A stretch of DNA of 38,265 bases, taken from the IMG/VR virus record IMGVR_UViG_3300012354_000007, positions 1-38,265 of that record; one strand, given 5' to 3'. Below, piece after piece: positions 22,509 through 30,505 of the stretch (position 1 is its first letter; each line of letters opens with the position of its first letter). The position numbers were made by a program, and so were the translations under genes. This DNA comes from a virus. The notes under the pieces were generated by a model. The model saw only the letters and a program-made list of their open reading frames with translations. It was not told the origin of the DNA and searched no databases.

Positions 22509-22993
22509 TCAGCCGCTGTACTGGATCGGGCCGCCGGCCCCGGGTGCACGACTGGCGCTTCCGCCACCGCGTGCCGCGGTCTCTGCGTGGATCTTACGTC
22601 CCTGGATCTCCATCGCGGTCCGGATGGTCTGTGGATCCTCGGCGAACCACCACGACGGCATCGTGCCCGTGAAGACAGCGAGTTCGACTATTCGCCGGAT
22701 GTAGCTGTCTTCCGGGTAGGGTTTTCGTCCTCACCCCAACCGGCGTTCTCGAAGTCGACCTTGATCGCGTAGTCCGTCTGGAATTCCTCAGGCTCGATAC
22801 CCCGGAGCAGACCGAGACGCTTGCAGGCGAACCACGCGATCTTGTACAGATCGGTGATACGCGGATCGTTGGCCAGCCGCCCGATCGACGCACCCGACTT
22901 CGCGTTGGTCTTTTCCCACAACATGACATCCCGGGAGTCCGCGGTGATGGGGAACGGCTCGCCGCCTTCGGGGGTGATCTCGATTTCGAACAT
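22509..22993 (-). CDS. tail assembly chaperone fusion by -1 frameshift (GT-like)
   Basis: Reading 22993-22718, then -1, then 22718-22509 gives 161 residues. After ...EN-P the product continues YPEDSYIRRIVELAVFTGTM, PSWWFAEDPQTIRTAMEIQ and ends GGPIQYSG. The PSWWFAEDPxT sequence is a hallmark of the shifted half in actinophages. Without the shift, this region has no credible start codon of its own. The ratio of short to long product sets tail assembly in the lambda model. Confidence 0.9.
22688..22993 (-). CDS. tail assembly chaperone, unshifted (G-like)
   Basis: 101 residues from ATG 22993, encoded between the major tail gene and the tape measure gene. Begins MFEIEITPEGGEPFPIT, with a central DVMLWEKTNAKSGASIG helix motif typical of the first tail chaperone in actinophages, and ends WGEDENPTRKTATSGE. 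It would bind the tape measure during tail assembly. A slippery heptamer near its 3' end makes the longer GT-like product. Confidence 0.9.
   Translation of the reverse strand: MFEIEITPEGGEPFPITADSRDVMLWEKTNAKSGASIGRLANDPRITDLYKIAWFACKRLGLLRGIEPEEFQTDYAIKVDFENAGWGEDENPTRKTATSGE
22718..22724 (-). promoter_or_regulatory. -1 ribosomal frameshift site A AAC CCT
   Basis: On the coding strand the codons are GAA AAC CCT, so the heptamer is A AAC CCT, fitting the X XXY YYZ rule exactly (X=A, Y=C, Z=T). It lies 10 codons before the zero-frame stop and opens precisely the frame that carries the PSWWFAED segment. No strong downstream stem was identified by eye. Confidence 0.88.
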
Positions 22994-23021
22994 GATGCGT
23001 CAATCCCTTCCTAGATGACGA

Positions 23022-23471
23022 TCAGCTACCAGAGACCCGCTCGAAGTCCAGGCCGTCGCCGACCGTACCGAGGACCTGAAGTGTGATCTCCGTGATTTCC
23101 GTGGTGCGCACGTCGCCACCGACAGCCGGCGGCTTGAGCAGTACCTTACCCGTCCAGCGCACGTGTTCGAGCGCGATGTCAGGGTGGTGGTCGAGTACGA
23201 ATGCCGCGGTGACATTCGGGTTGCTCCACAGGTAGTCCGAAATACCGGTGGATCGCCAGTCGGAGAAAAACGTCAGCGCAAGCGTCGGCTGATCGTCCGT
23301 CTCTTCGACAAAGCTATTGTCCTGCAACGGGTCGTCACAGTACGTGTACTGACGATCGCCCTCCTGCGTGCCGGGGTCCAGCGTCCAGCTTTTGAGCTGG
23401 CACTGAAACTCGGTCGTACCGATGGACAGTGACAGGGTCTTGAGCCTGCGCTGATGCACTGGCGTGGTCAT
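23022..23471 (-). CDS. major tail protein
   Basis: 149 residues from ATG 23471, overlapping the previous stop (ATGA). Beta-rich sequence (LKTLSLSIGTTEFQCQLKSW, TLALTFFSDWRSTG, TAAFVLDHHPDIALEHV) ending in VLGTVGDGLDFERVSGS. Length and position before the tail chaperones fit a siphovirus tail tube protein. An in-frame extension of ten codons upstream overlaps the previous gene and was discarded. Confidence 0.85.
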   Translation of the reverse strand: MTTPVHQRRLKTLSLSIGTTEFQCQLKSWTLDPGTQEGDRQYTYCDDPLQDNSFVEETDDQPTLALTFFSDWRSTGISDYLWSNPNVTAAFVLDHHPDIALEHVRWTGKVLLKPPAVGGDVRTTEITEITLQVLGTVGDGLDFERVSGS

Positions 23472-23845
23472 AGCGAGACCTCCACGGTGATCGTGTAGCA
23501 AGGACTCTCCGTGGCACTGAATTGACTGTAGATCCCCGGAAAGGCTTGCGTCACAACGGCGTCCTCATAGTTCTGTTCGATGGCCGAGACCACGGGGTCC
23601 ACAAAGGACAGCAACTTCGTGATCACGGTACCCACCTGGTCATTCGGCCCGACGACAAAGACACTGAACTCGGCGTTGGTCGGCTGACCGATGGCCGGGT
23701 AATGCTCCCATGTCAAAGCCGGCGGGCTGACCAGTACCCCAAGGCGTTCTACGGGCTCGCCGACGAGATAGCTCCGCAACCCATCGACAGCGCCAACGAC
23801 GGATCGGAGTGTCTCCCAGGCGGCTTGCGCGGTGCTGATGCTCAT
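23468..23845 (-). CDS. tail terminator-like protein
   Basis: 125 residues, ATG 23845. Sequence (AWETLRSVVGAVDGLRSYLV, EFSVFVVGPNDQVG, ITKLLSFVDPVVSAI) shows helix 1 followed by alternating strands, as in tail terminator/gpU-like proteins. It lies directly before the major tail gene, the normal place for a tail terminator. Assigned from position and pattern. Confidence 0.7.
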   Translation of the reverse strand: MSISTAQAAWETLRSVVGAVDGLRSYLVGEPVERLGVLVSPPALTWEHYPAIGQPTNAEFSVFVVGPNDQVGTVITKLLSFVDPVVSAIEQNYEDAVVTQAFPGIYSQFSATESPCYTITVEVSL

Positions 23846-24195
23846 GCGCTGGCCGCCTGACGGAACCGTCCGATACGGAGCTGTCGATCGATGTCGGGGT
23901 CATATGTCGTCACGCGAGCGGAGCCCATCTCGCCCATGCTGATCAGCCCGTCCGGGCTCATGCGGCGCTGATACCACCGCCGCGCAAGGGCGAGCGTGCC
24001 CAGCCAGAGCCGGTCGGTCGGTAGGCGCGTCTGATCGCCGCCCGACCAATCGATGTCTTTGCGGACGTCCTCCACAAAGGACACGGCCGAATCGAGCCGG
24101 AGCTGAAGGATGCTCTCGTCCAGATCGTCATCGACACTCATGTCGTTCGTGAGGTCCGTCAAGACCGGCGGCCACACTCGCCCTTGCGTCAGCAT
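23842..24195 (-). CDS. head-tail connector (adaptor-like)
   Basis: 117 residues from ATG 24195, right after the capsid gene. It is largely helical (LDESILQLRLDSAVSFVEDVRKDIDW, RLWLGTLALARRWYQRR), the pattern of HK97 gp6/gp15-type adaptors that dock on the portal. No other connector ORF fits between capsid and tail terminator, so the neck set looks short; this could perform the gp6-like role. Assigned from position and secondary-structure pattern. Confidence 0.7.
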   Translation of the reverse strand: MLTQGRVWPPVLTDLTNDMSVDDDLDESILQLRLDSAVSFVEDVRKDIDWSGGDQTRLPTDRLWLGTLALARRWYQRRMSPDGLISMGEMGSARVTTYDPDIDRQLRIGRFRQAASA

Positions 24196-24197
24196 GA

Positions 24198-25631
24198 TCA
24201 GCTACCCGAACCGGCGGCGGTGACCTGGAAGCACTTGGTACTACGGTGACCCTGGCGCACCAGGACCGCCGTGTACCCCCAGACACCGAGCTTGATCGTC
24301 TCGGGGCCATCCGGCTCCTCGTACCGGAACCGCATCACGGCCGATTCGAAGAACAGCGTGTCCGCCGCCCGGGCAACGACCACCTTCTGTGGGTAGGTGA
24401 GACCGGTGCCGGCGCCCGCGGTGCCGAGCAGGTCCAGGCCTTCGACCTCGGCGCTCTGCTGCGTGATGACCTGGCCCGCGGCGTTCTGGAGCGAGTAGCG
24501 GGTCATCGGAACGATCGGACGCCCCTGAAGATCCTTCAGCTTCCGGAACTTACCGAACCGCCGGATGTCACCGAAGACCAAGTCGGCCGGGGCGAACTGA
24601 TTCGCCCAGACCTCAATCGACGTGTCGATGACAGCATCGATCGCGCCATCGATCTGGTCCTGGAACGCGTCCTCGTTGAGCAGCGTGACCACCGGTGCGC
24701 CCGCGGCTGCGATCATCGCTGCGCACACCTTGAGCTCAACCTTGTAGTCGTACACCGACATCAGATCCGAGTAGATCAGCGAGTCGATCGCCGGATTGTC
24801 CATGTCGATCATCTGGCGCGACACCTTCTGCGCACCGCTGGTCGGCTTGGGGGTGACCGTCTCGACGTCGCTGTCGTACGCGTCGGTGTCGGTCACAGGA
24901 TCGTTTTCCGCGGCCTGCTCGCCGACCACGGCGTCCGTACCCGCGGTCTGCTTGGGCAGGGTCATCGGCCGCGGGTCGTCGCCGAGATCGATCCGCCGGA
25001 CCTTCTCGGCGACCGCGCGAATCTGGCGCGGGATCTTCTCGTACTCCTCGGTCAGCCACTTGGGCGGGACCAGGCCCACGCCGGCGCTGGCGTTGGACAG
25101 CGCACGGGTGTGCTTGCCCCAGTCGGCGAGCCGGACGCCGGAGGGCGAGCTCGTGCCCTCCTCCTTCGCCTTCGCCATGTCGGAGAAGAACGAGTGCTGG
25201 CCGCCCTCGCGGACCGAGCGGTAGTGCCCCGGGTCGCGATCCTGCGTGGTGGTGTTGCCGGTCAGGTTCTCGCCCTTGTCGCCGGCGGCTGCGCGGGTCT
25301 GCGTGCCGTTCGCGTCGACGGTCGGGATGTCGGTGCCGCTGTCCGCCGAAGCCTGCCCGATGGTGCCGAGCGCGGCCGAGAGGTTGGCAACGGCGGCCGA
25401 GCGCGTCTCGAGGCTGCTCAGCTCGGTGATCTCATCACCGAGGGCTGACAGCGTCTGCGCGCTGGTCTTGATCGTGGCCAGTTCCTCGTCCGTCAAGTCG
25501 CGCTGCTCCCTGGCCGCGCGCAACTGGACTTCGCGGGTCTCGCCGAGCAGCTTGGTGTAGCGCTCCTGGCGTGCCGTGAGGTACGGATTGCCGCTGGCCT
25601 GGCCGGCGACGTCGACCGTGGTCTTATTCAT
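24198..25631 (-). CDS. major capsid protein, HK97 fold, with N-terminal scaffold-like region
   Basis: 477 residues from ATG 25631, chosen because GGGAGGG lies just upstream; an in-frame extension to 25769 lacks this. Residues ~20-100 are a charged helix (ELATIKTSAQTLSALGDEI), the delta/scaffold domain that is normally cut off by the prohead protease. The rest has the HK97 pattern: KVRRIDLGDDPRPMTLPKQ, DAYDSDVETVTPKPTSGAQKVSRQ, and the C-terminal LVRQGHRSTKCFQVT. No separate scaffold gene is present. Confidence 0.93.
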   Translation of the reverse strand: MNKTTVDVAGQASGNPYLTARQERYTKLLGETREVQLRAAREQRDLTDEELATIKTSAQTLSALGDEITELSSLETRSAAVANLSAALGTIGQASADSGTDIPTVDANGTQTRAAAGDKGENLTGNTTTQDRDPGHYRSVREGGQHSFFSDMAKAKEEGTSSPSGVRLADWGKHTRALSNASAGVGLVPPKWLTEEYEKIPRQIRAVAEKVRRIDLGDDPRPMTLPKQTAGTDAVVGEQAAENDPVTDTDAYDSDVETVTPKPTSGAQKVSRQMIDMDNPAIDSLIYSDLMSVYDYKVELKVCAAMIAAAGAPVVTLLNEDAFQDQIDGAIDAVIDTSIEVWANQFAPADLVFGDIRRFGKFRKLKDLQGRPIVPMTRYSLQNAAGQVITQQSAEVEGLDLLGTAGAGTGLTYPQKVVVARAADTLFFESAVMRFRYEEPDGPETIKLGVWGYTAVLVRQGHRSTKCFQVTAAGSGS

Positions 25632-25782
25632 GATCCCTCCCGTGTCGGGGGCGAATGGTGTCTGCTCCTGCTCACACGGGGTGTCGTCGGGCGGATCGGG
25701 GTGCTGGCTTGCGGCCAGGGTGTCGATCATGCGCGCGGCGGGGTGCCGGTCTCGAACGCAGAGTAGCACCCCACCGTGACAC

Positions 25783-26640
25783 TCAGTGCATCCCGCCGCC
25801 GTGGTGCGCCTTGAACAACGCCCGCCCGGCGGGGGTGGCCATCATGATGTTCGTCGCCAGTCCACCCGCCTGCGTGGCTGGCACGCCTTCCTTGATCAGC
25901 GCATCGCGTAGCGTCGTCCAGGGGTGCGTTGCGTGTGCGTAGCGTGCGAAACCCTCCGGCCCCGTCCAGTACGCCCAGAGCTTCGAGCCGCGGCCCACCT
26001 GCAAGCCGGACACGTCACGCAGCTCCGGCAGGCCGAGCAACGGCACCATGGCCATGAGCTGATCGGCCTGCGCCATGCGGCTGCGATCACCGGTGTCCGC
26101 GGCGCGCTGTTCGGCGCTGATCTCGCCCACATGGCCACAGGCGATACAGGCCGCGGCACGGACATGCGCGATGACCGCTCCGGCGCCGTAGGCACCCTTG
26201 GGGACCACGGCCACCTCGGTCAGGTTCGCCTTGCGTCGCTCGACGGCGCCGGACTCCCGCCGGTACTGCGGGAACTCGGGGGCGGTGAATCCGATCGAGA
26301 GGTCACGCAGCCTGCCGTCCTTGACCTTCTCCAGGGTGGCATCACCTTCGCTGGTCTTGTCCACTCGCCCCCGCCAGAACAGCCCGGCTGCGTCGTCGTG
26401 AGCGGCCACGGTCCGTCCGATTCGCACCCCACCGTGCGGTTGGTGGTCGCGGAAGAACTCGACCCGGTGAATAGCCCGAAGCTGATGATCGAACGCTCCA
26501 CGGATGAACACTTCCGTCAGACTGTCGTTGATCCGCTGCTCGCGGTCGTACGGCACCGCGATACCCTCCACGGTCCGGCCGTCGCCGTCCGAACGGACTT
26601 CGAGCTCCGGCGTGAACGTGCGGTATTCGATGTTGGTCAC
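25783..26640 (-). CDS. prohead maturation protease (S78-like)
   Basis: 285 residues from GTG 26640 (AAAGGGG upstream); an alternative GTG at 26655 overlaps the portal stop. N-terminal protease domain: EGIAVPYDREQRI, FFRDHQPHGG with catalytic His66, and DLSIGF with Ser115; a third residue may be E142 in NLTEVAVV. A CIACGH motif near residue 160 is an added Cys pair. The C-terminal ~100 residues (LWAYWTGPEGFARYAH, TQAGGLATNIM) are a separate small domain, of the kind seen fused to actinophage proteases. It would process capsid and portal in the prohead. Confidence 0.88.
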   Translation of the reverse strand: MTNIEYRTFTPELEVRSDGDGRTVEGIAVPYDREQRINDSLTEVFIRGAFDHQLRAIHRVEFFRDHQPHGGVRIGRTVAAHDDAAGLFWRGRVDKTSEGDATLEKVKDGRLRDLSIGFTAPEFPQYRRESGAVERRKANLTEVAVVPKGAYGAGAVIAHVRAAACIACGHVGEISAEQRAADTGDRSRMAQADQLMAMVPLLGLPELRDVSGLQVGRGSKLWAYWTGPEGFARYAHATHPWTTLRDALIKEGVPATQAGGLATNIMMATPAGRALFKAHHGGGMH

Positions 26641-26651
26641 GGGGACCCCTT

Positions 26652-27926
26652 TCACTGTCCGCTCGGAAGGGCGCCGGCCACGTGGCCGGACGGGCGGGGT
26701 GTATCGAGCCGCTGTGCCTTGGCAGCGACAGGCAGGCCGGGTGACGGCGCCGCGGGGGGTGACGGCTTGAGTGCGTCCATCTCGGCCTGCTGCGTGGGTG
26801 TGAAGGCCTGCCGGTCTTCGATCTGACGAGCCTCACTCGGCGCGAGGAAGCCGGCCGTGATACCGATCTGGTGCGCCTGGTAGCGCGCCAGCGTGTCGGC
26901 CCGGAGCATCGCGTCCAGGTTCGCTTTCACCTGCGTCCCGCGTGGGAACATCAGCGAATAGACCTGCTCGAACCGGTCGAGATGGCCACCGAGAGAGAAC
27001 TTAAGCAGGTTGAGTGCGTCCTGCTCGATGTTCGAGTAGACCCGACTGGACGTTTCCGCGTTGATAAAGCTGGCCGGGACACCGAAGATATTTGCAATCT
27101 CGATATCCGTGTACTTACGTGCTTCGACCAATTCCATCTCATCCGGATTCCAGCTGATCGGCTGGAACTCCATCGCCGTGTTGAGTACGGCGATGGTGCG
27201 GGCACGCTGCGACTCCAGCCAGCTTGCCTTGATATCCCTCAGCTCGTCGGGTGTGGCGTCGGGATCGGTCACATTGATCACGCCAGTCGGAACGCCGTGA
27301 TGTGCGATATCAGCGGCTTGCTCTTTCTGCTGACGTGCCAGCTGAAGTGTGGCAAGGTGATGCTCCAGCACGCCCATGCCGCGCAGCGCACCGGGCGCGC
27401 ACGAGCCCTTGATATGCAGAATGTCGTGCGAACCGAACTGACGGCCACCGATATCGTAGATGTAGTTCCCGTACGAGATCGGCGCAAAGTCGGTCATGTT
27501 CGCCCGGCGCACGCTGACCTGCGTCGCGCTTACCGGCAGATAGCTCGTCGGCGTGCCCGTGCTGCTATTCCGGCTGGCCACCACGGCGATACCGTTACCA
27601 TGCCAGATCAGATCGAGCGCCAGCTGTGTGACGGTCACGATGCGGGTGTCCGGCGGGCATGGCTGCTCCAGCACGGGCGGGGTGGGCCTGATCTTGACCA
27701 GGACATCATCGGCACCCATGCGGAACGCGTTCCAGGGCGCACGTCCCAGGAGATCAGATAGCAGTACCGCCGCGCGCCATGCGCCCGGGATGGACATCCC
27801 GCCGTAGTACGTGGTGGCCGGAGTGATCACCGGACGGCCGTCGATGACCACCTGGAAGCCGCCGAGACCGGCGACACGATGGTGCACCTGCTCCGGCTGC
27901 TTACGGAATGCCTTACCCAGACCCAT
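26652..27926 (-). CDS. portal protein (HK97 type)
   Basis: 424 residues from ATG 27926. Contains the portal signatures LALDLIWHGNGIAVVASR, HDILHIKG, LEHHLATLQLARQQ and EARKYTDIEIANIFGVPASFI, followed by LKFSLGGHLDRFEQVYSLMF. Forms the dodecameric DNA channel at one capsid vertex. The C-terminal 60 residues are Pro/Ala-rich and disordered. It precedes the protease gene, as usual. Confidence 0.95.
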   Translation of the reverse strand: MGLGKAFRKQPEQVHHRVAGLGGFQVVIDGRPVITPATTYYGGMSIPGAWRAAVLLSDLLGRAPWNAFRMGADDVLVKIRPTPPVLEQPCPPDTRIVTVTQLALDLIWHGNGIAVVASRNSSTGTPTSYLPVSATQVSVRRANMTDFAPISYGNYIYDIGGRQFGSHDILHIKGSCAPGALRGMGVLEHHLATLQLARQQKEQAADIAHHGVPTGVINVTDPDATPDELRDIKASWLESQRARTIAVLNTAMEFQPISWNPDEMELVEARKYTDIEIANIFGVPASFINAETSSRVYSNIEQDALNLLKFSLGGHLDRFEQVYSLMFPRGTQVKANLDAMLRADTLARYQAHQIGITAGFLAPSEARQIEDRQAFTPTQQAEMDALKPSPPAAPSPGLPVAAKAQRLDTPRPSGHVAGALPSGQ

Positions 27927-27929
27927 GGC

Positions 27930-28088
27930 CTACACCTTCCCCAGTTCGACGAGCACGCCGAACACGAACAGCAGCGTCATGCCGAGCAGTACGCCCCACC
28001 ACAGACCGGCCAGGAAGCCTACGGCGACCGCGGCACCCGGTGCCCCGACCAACTGGCAGACCGTGGCCAGCAACTGGCGCCGGCTCAC
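27930..28088 (-). CDS. small membrane protein, 52 aa
   Basis: Reads from GTG 28088, overlapping the preceding stop by GTGA. Almost entirely hydrophobic (VCQLVGAPGAAVAVGFLAGL, WWGVLLGMTLLFVFGVLVE), predicting two membrane helices, with a basic N-terminus (VSRRQ). Unknown function; placed between the Acb2-like gene and portal. Confidence 0.65.
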   Translation of the reverse strand: MSRRQLLATVCQLVGAPGAAVAVGFLAGLWWGVLLGMTLLFVFGVLVELGKV

Positions 28089-28327
28089 CCGGTCTCCTCG
28101 ACGGCATAGACCGCCGCACGCACAGCCGAGTCCTTCGATTCGAGCAGCTTGCGCAGCGCCACGGTGGTCTCCGGACCATCCGGCAGCCGGACGAGCAGCT
28201 GTTCGACGAGATCCGCGTAGCTGACCACGATCCCACGCAGGTCCTCCCGCAGGTGCCCGATGCGGAATCCCTTCAGTACCTGAACGGTCCCGGGGTGCCG
28301 ATCGGTATAGCGTTCGTGAAGCTCCAT
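28085..28327 (-). CDS. small helical protein, Acb2-like (candidate anti-CBASS)
   Basis: 80 residues from ATG 28327. The pattern is a short HP-containing N-terminus (RYTDRHPGTV), two helices (VLKGFRIGHLREDLRGIVV, YADLVEQLLVRL) and then PDGPETTVALRKLLESKDSA followed by VRAAVYA. The motif [L/C]P-x-x-xE-x-x-x-AL-x-x-LE-x-x-x-x-x-A-x-A is that of phage helical-hairpin proteins annotated in the Acb2/Tad1 hairpin group, which sequester cyclic nucleotides and block CBASS defence. The assignment is by pattern memory only; the protein might be another member of that fold with no binding role. It is next to the terminase gene. Confidence 0.5.
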   Translation of the reverse strand: MELHERYTDRHPGTVQVLKGFRIGHLREDLRGIVVSYADLVEQLLVRLPDGPETTVALRKLLESKDSAVRAAVYAVEETG

Positions 28328-28343
28328 TGTGGTGTGTCCCTTC

Positions 28344-30014
28344 TTAGCTGATCGCGGCCTTGACGCGTGTCAGCGGTGGCAGCGTACGGACAGTATGGAC
28401 GGCACCCGCGGCGGCGTAGCTGGCCGTGACGTGGCCGACGCCGCCACGCCGGGCAAAACGCCACTTGTCGCCACGAGACAGCTTGACCGTCCCAGAGATG
28501 TGCGCGTTCAGGAGCGGGTCATCCGAGTGAAGCAGACGACGTGAATCGACCAACTCGGCAAACTCGGCACACGCTTCATCGGTCTCAGTCCCGGTGAGCT
28601 CGATCAGTTGCTCCTCGGTCAGGAGTGGCCGCCGCTCGCCGGCCGGCGGCCTGGTCAGATTGCGGATATCCGCCGCCATAGCGACCGCCGGTCCATCGCT
28701 GAACCAGCAGAACGCACGCGGACCGACCATTTTGATGTCGTCACGCAGGTCCTTGCGGCACTCTTCGGTTGAGGACCACGAACTGATCGGCTCGACGCGG
28801 TAGACCTCGGGTGCAACTTCGACCGCGGCGTACAGCACGACGTGATCGTTGTCCGGCGCGACGTCAAGACAGAGCACCACACCTTCGCGGTGATCGGACA
28901 TGGTGCCGCTGGAGTCCGCGCACGCCTTCCATGCGTCCCGGTTGAACACACCGTCCAGCGTGTCGACCTTCTGACACAGAACCTCGGTGCGGAACACGTC
29001 CGGCGGGTCTGTGCCGAGCGCCGAACGGATGGCCGCAATGCTGACCGTAATCCCCATCGCGGGGTTGGCCTGCGCCCAGGCGTCCTCATCGTCGATCTCG
29101 CAGCCTTCGACTGCTGACCATTCGAAGATGCCGATCGAGCCATCCCGAGCGTCGCCCATGTACGACACACCGCCGGAGTCCTGCCGGACGCCCGCGGCGG
29201 CGCGCAGGTGGTTGAGCACCACGCTGGCCTCATCGCCGGCATTCGAGAGTGCCCAGATCTGCCCCATGAGCCGGGCCATGATCGTCTTGGACAGAGCCGA
29301 CCAGGCCAGCCAGTCGCGTTGTTCGCGGATCTCGTCCATTGTGAGGTGGTCGACGGACAGACCACGGCCGGCGCCACGCGTGCTCGCGGTGATCTTGTAC
29401 CGGGCACCATTGATCAGCTTCAGGAACTCGTCGCCGTTGGTCCTGCGCAGCGTGAGGACCTCGGCGGCGAGGTCCGGCACGTCCATGGCCATGTCGTGCG
29501 CAGCGTTGAGTACTTCGCGCGCGATCGAGACATCCTGGGCGGCGCCGAGCACGAGCCGCGCGCCGTCGATGTAGAGCCGCCACAGGGCCAGCGTGCGAGA
29601 GAGACTGGTCTTCCCGTTCTGCCGTGCGACCAGGGCAAGGATAGTCCGAAACCGATAGGTGCCGTCCGGCAGCAGCTCCATGGCATGGATGACGAGCCAC
29701 TCCTGCCAGGGCAGCAGTGGCTCACCGAGCACATCACGGGCAAAGTCGATGACCTCGTATCCGCGAGTGGTCTCGCGGGTGAGCGGGCGCAGCGGTGGCG
29801 TGGCCAGGCGAGGTTCAGTCCGGCCGATATTGCCTGCCTGCTGACCGGCGTGACGACCGGCTGCCGCGGCGCGGGCACTGACCAGCGTGGTACTACCCGG
29901 CTGCGCTTCCTGCGCGAGCAGCTCCGCCCGGATACGCCGGGCCATCTCGACCGCGCGATAGTCGTCCTCGGTCAAGTCCAGCTGCACACCCGGCGCCGGC
30001 TTGCGCGGCTGCAT
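28344..30014 (-). CDS. terL: terminase large subunit
   Basis: 556 residues from ATG 30014, 10 bases after the small subunit's TAA; longer forms start inside that gene. The ATPase has Walker A ARQNGKT (130-136), Walker B DHLTMDEI (D227, E228) and ALSNAGDEAS as the coupling motif. The nuclease half shows VLCLDVAPDND and CWFSDGPAVAMA. It packages DNA through the portal and cuts concatemers. The style matches the actinophage TerL group with an RQNGK P-loop. Confidence 0.95.
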   Translation of the reverse strand: MQPRKPAPGVQLDLTEDDYRAVEMARRIRAELLAQEAQPGSTTLVSARAAAAGRHAGQQAGNIGRTEPRLATPPLRPLTRETTRGYEVIDFARDVLGEPLLPWQEWLVIHAMELLPDGTYRFRTILALVARQNGKTSLSRTLALWRLYIDGARLVLGAAQDVSIAREVLNAAHDMAMDVPDLAAEVLTLRRTNGDEFLKLINGARYKITASTRGAGRGLSVDHLTMDEIREQRDWLAWSALSKTIMARLMGQIWALSNAGDEASVVLNHLRAAAGVRQDSGGVSYMGDARDGSIGIFEWSAVEGCEIDDEDAWAQANPAMGITVSIAAIRSALGTDPPDVFRTEVLCQKVDTLDGVFNRDAWKACADSSGTMSDHREGVVLCLDVAPDNDHVVLYAAVEVAPEVYRVEPISSWSSTEECRKDLRDDIKMVGPRAFCWFSDGPAVAMAADIRNLTRPPAGERRPLLTEEQLIELTGTETDEACAEFAELVDSRRLLHSDDPLLNAHISGTVKLSRGDKWRFARRGGVGHVTASYAAAGAVHTVRTLPPLTRVKAAIS

Positions 30015-30024
30015 CTTGCCATGT

Positions 30025-30423
30025 TTATGCCGGACGGCCTGCCCGGAGCGCCGAGAGCTTGCTTGTCGACGGGACACTAGAACCACCCCCCGCGGCCTTC
30101 ACCATGGCCGCGCGTGCTTTCGGCGTGGCACCGAGCTCTACCAGCAGCGCCGTCAGCTTGGGCCCGAGATCCGCCAGCGTCTGCCGGGCGGAGAGTTTGT
30201 TCCGCAGCGCCTGGACGGCCTGCAACGTGTCGATCTCGGTCTCCGGATCGTCTTCGACCAGGCGAATGATCTTCTCCGCGGTACGGCCGATCCATTCCGC
30301 GCCGTCCAGTTCTCGGGCGTACTTGACCGCTAGCTGATGCGTGGCAGCGTCGGCAGACGTCGAGTGCTCGTCCAGCGCCCCGAGCGTCGCCGCTACCGCG
30401 GTCGCCATGTTGTCGTGTTGCAC
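30025..30423 (-). CDS. terminase small subunit-like protein
   Basis: 132 residues; starts GTG 30423, with an ATG five codons later (30408) as an alternative. A helical protein (HQLAVKYARELDGAEWIGRT, EIDTLQAVQALRNKLSAR) with a long C-terminal helix and a Ser-rich end (GGGSSVPSTSKLSAL). Position just before TerL and the helical, DNA-recognition-like character support a small terminase subunit. No sequence signature is decisive. First gene of the late operon. Confidence 0.75.
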   Translation of the reverse strand: MQHDNMATAVAATLGALDEHSTSADAATHQLAVKYARELDGAEWIGRTAEKIIRLVEDDPETEIDTLQAVQALRNKLSARQTLADLGPKLTALLVELGATPKARAAMVKAAGGGSSVPSTSKLSALRAGRPA

Positions 30424-30505
30424 CCCGCATCCTTCCCTTCCGTCGATCGCTCCGGCTCAGGCTACAGTCTGTGTTCTTGGAAGGGTCGGATCGGGGAAAC
30501 ACACC

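Noticed and set aside
24246-25448. Plus-strand ORF of 400 codons opposite the capsid gene
   Set aside because: Arg/Asp/Val-rich shadow frame; the minus-strand capsid reading is unambiguous.
25632-25782. A small gene (37-codon GTG ORF) between protease and capsid
   Set aside because: The product is Arg/Pro-rich with no coupling signal downstream. The gap more likely holds leader sequence of the capsid gene.
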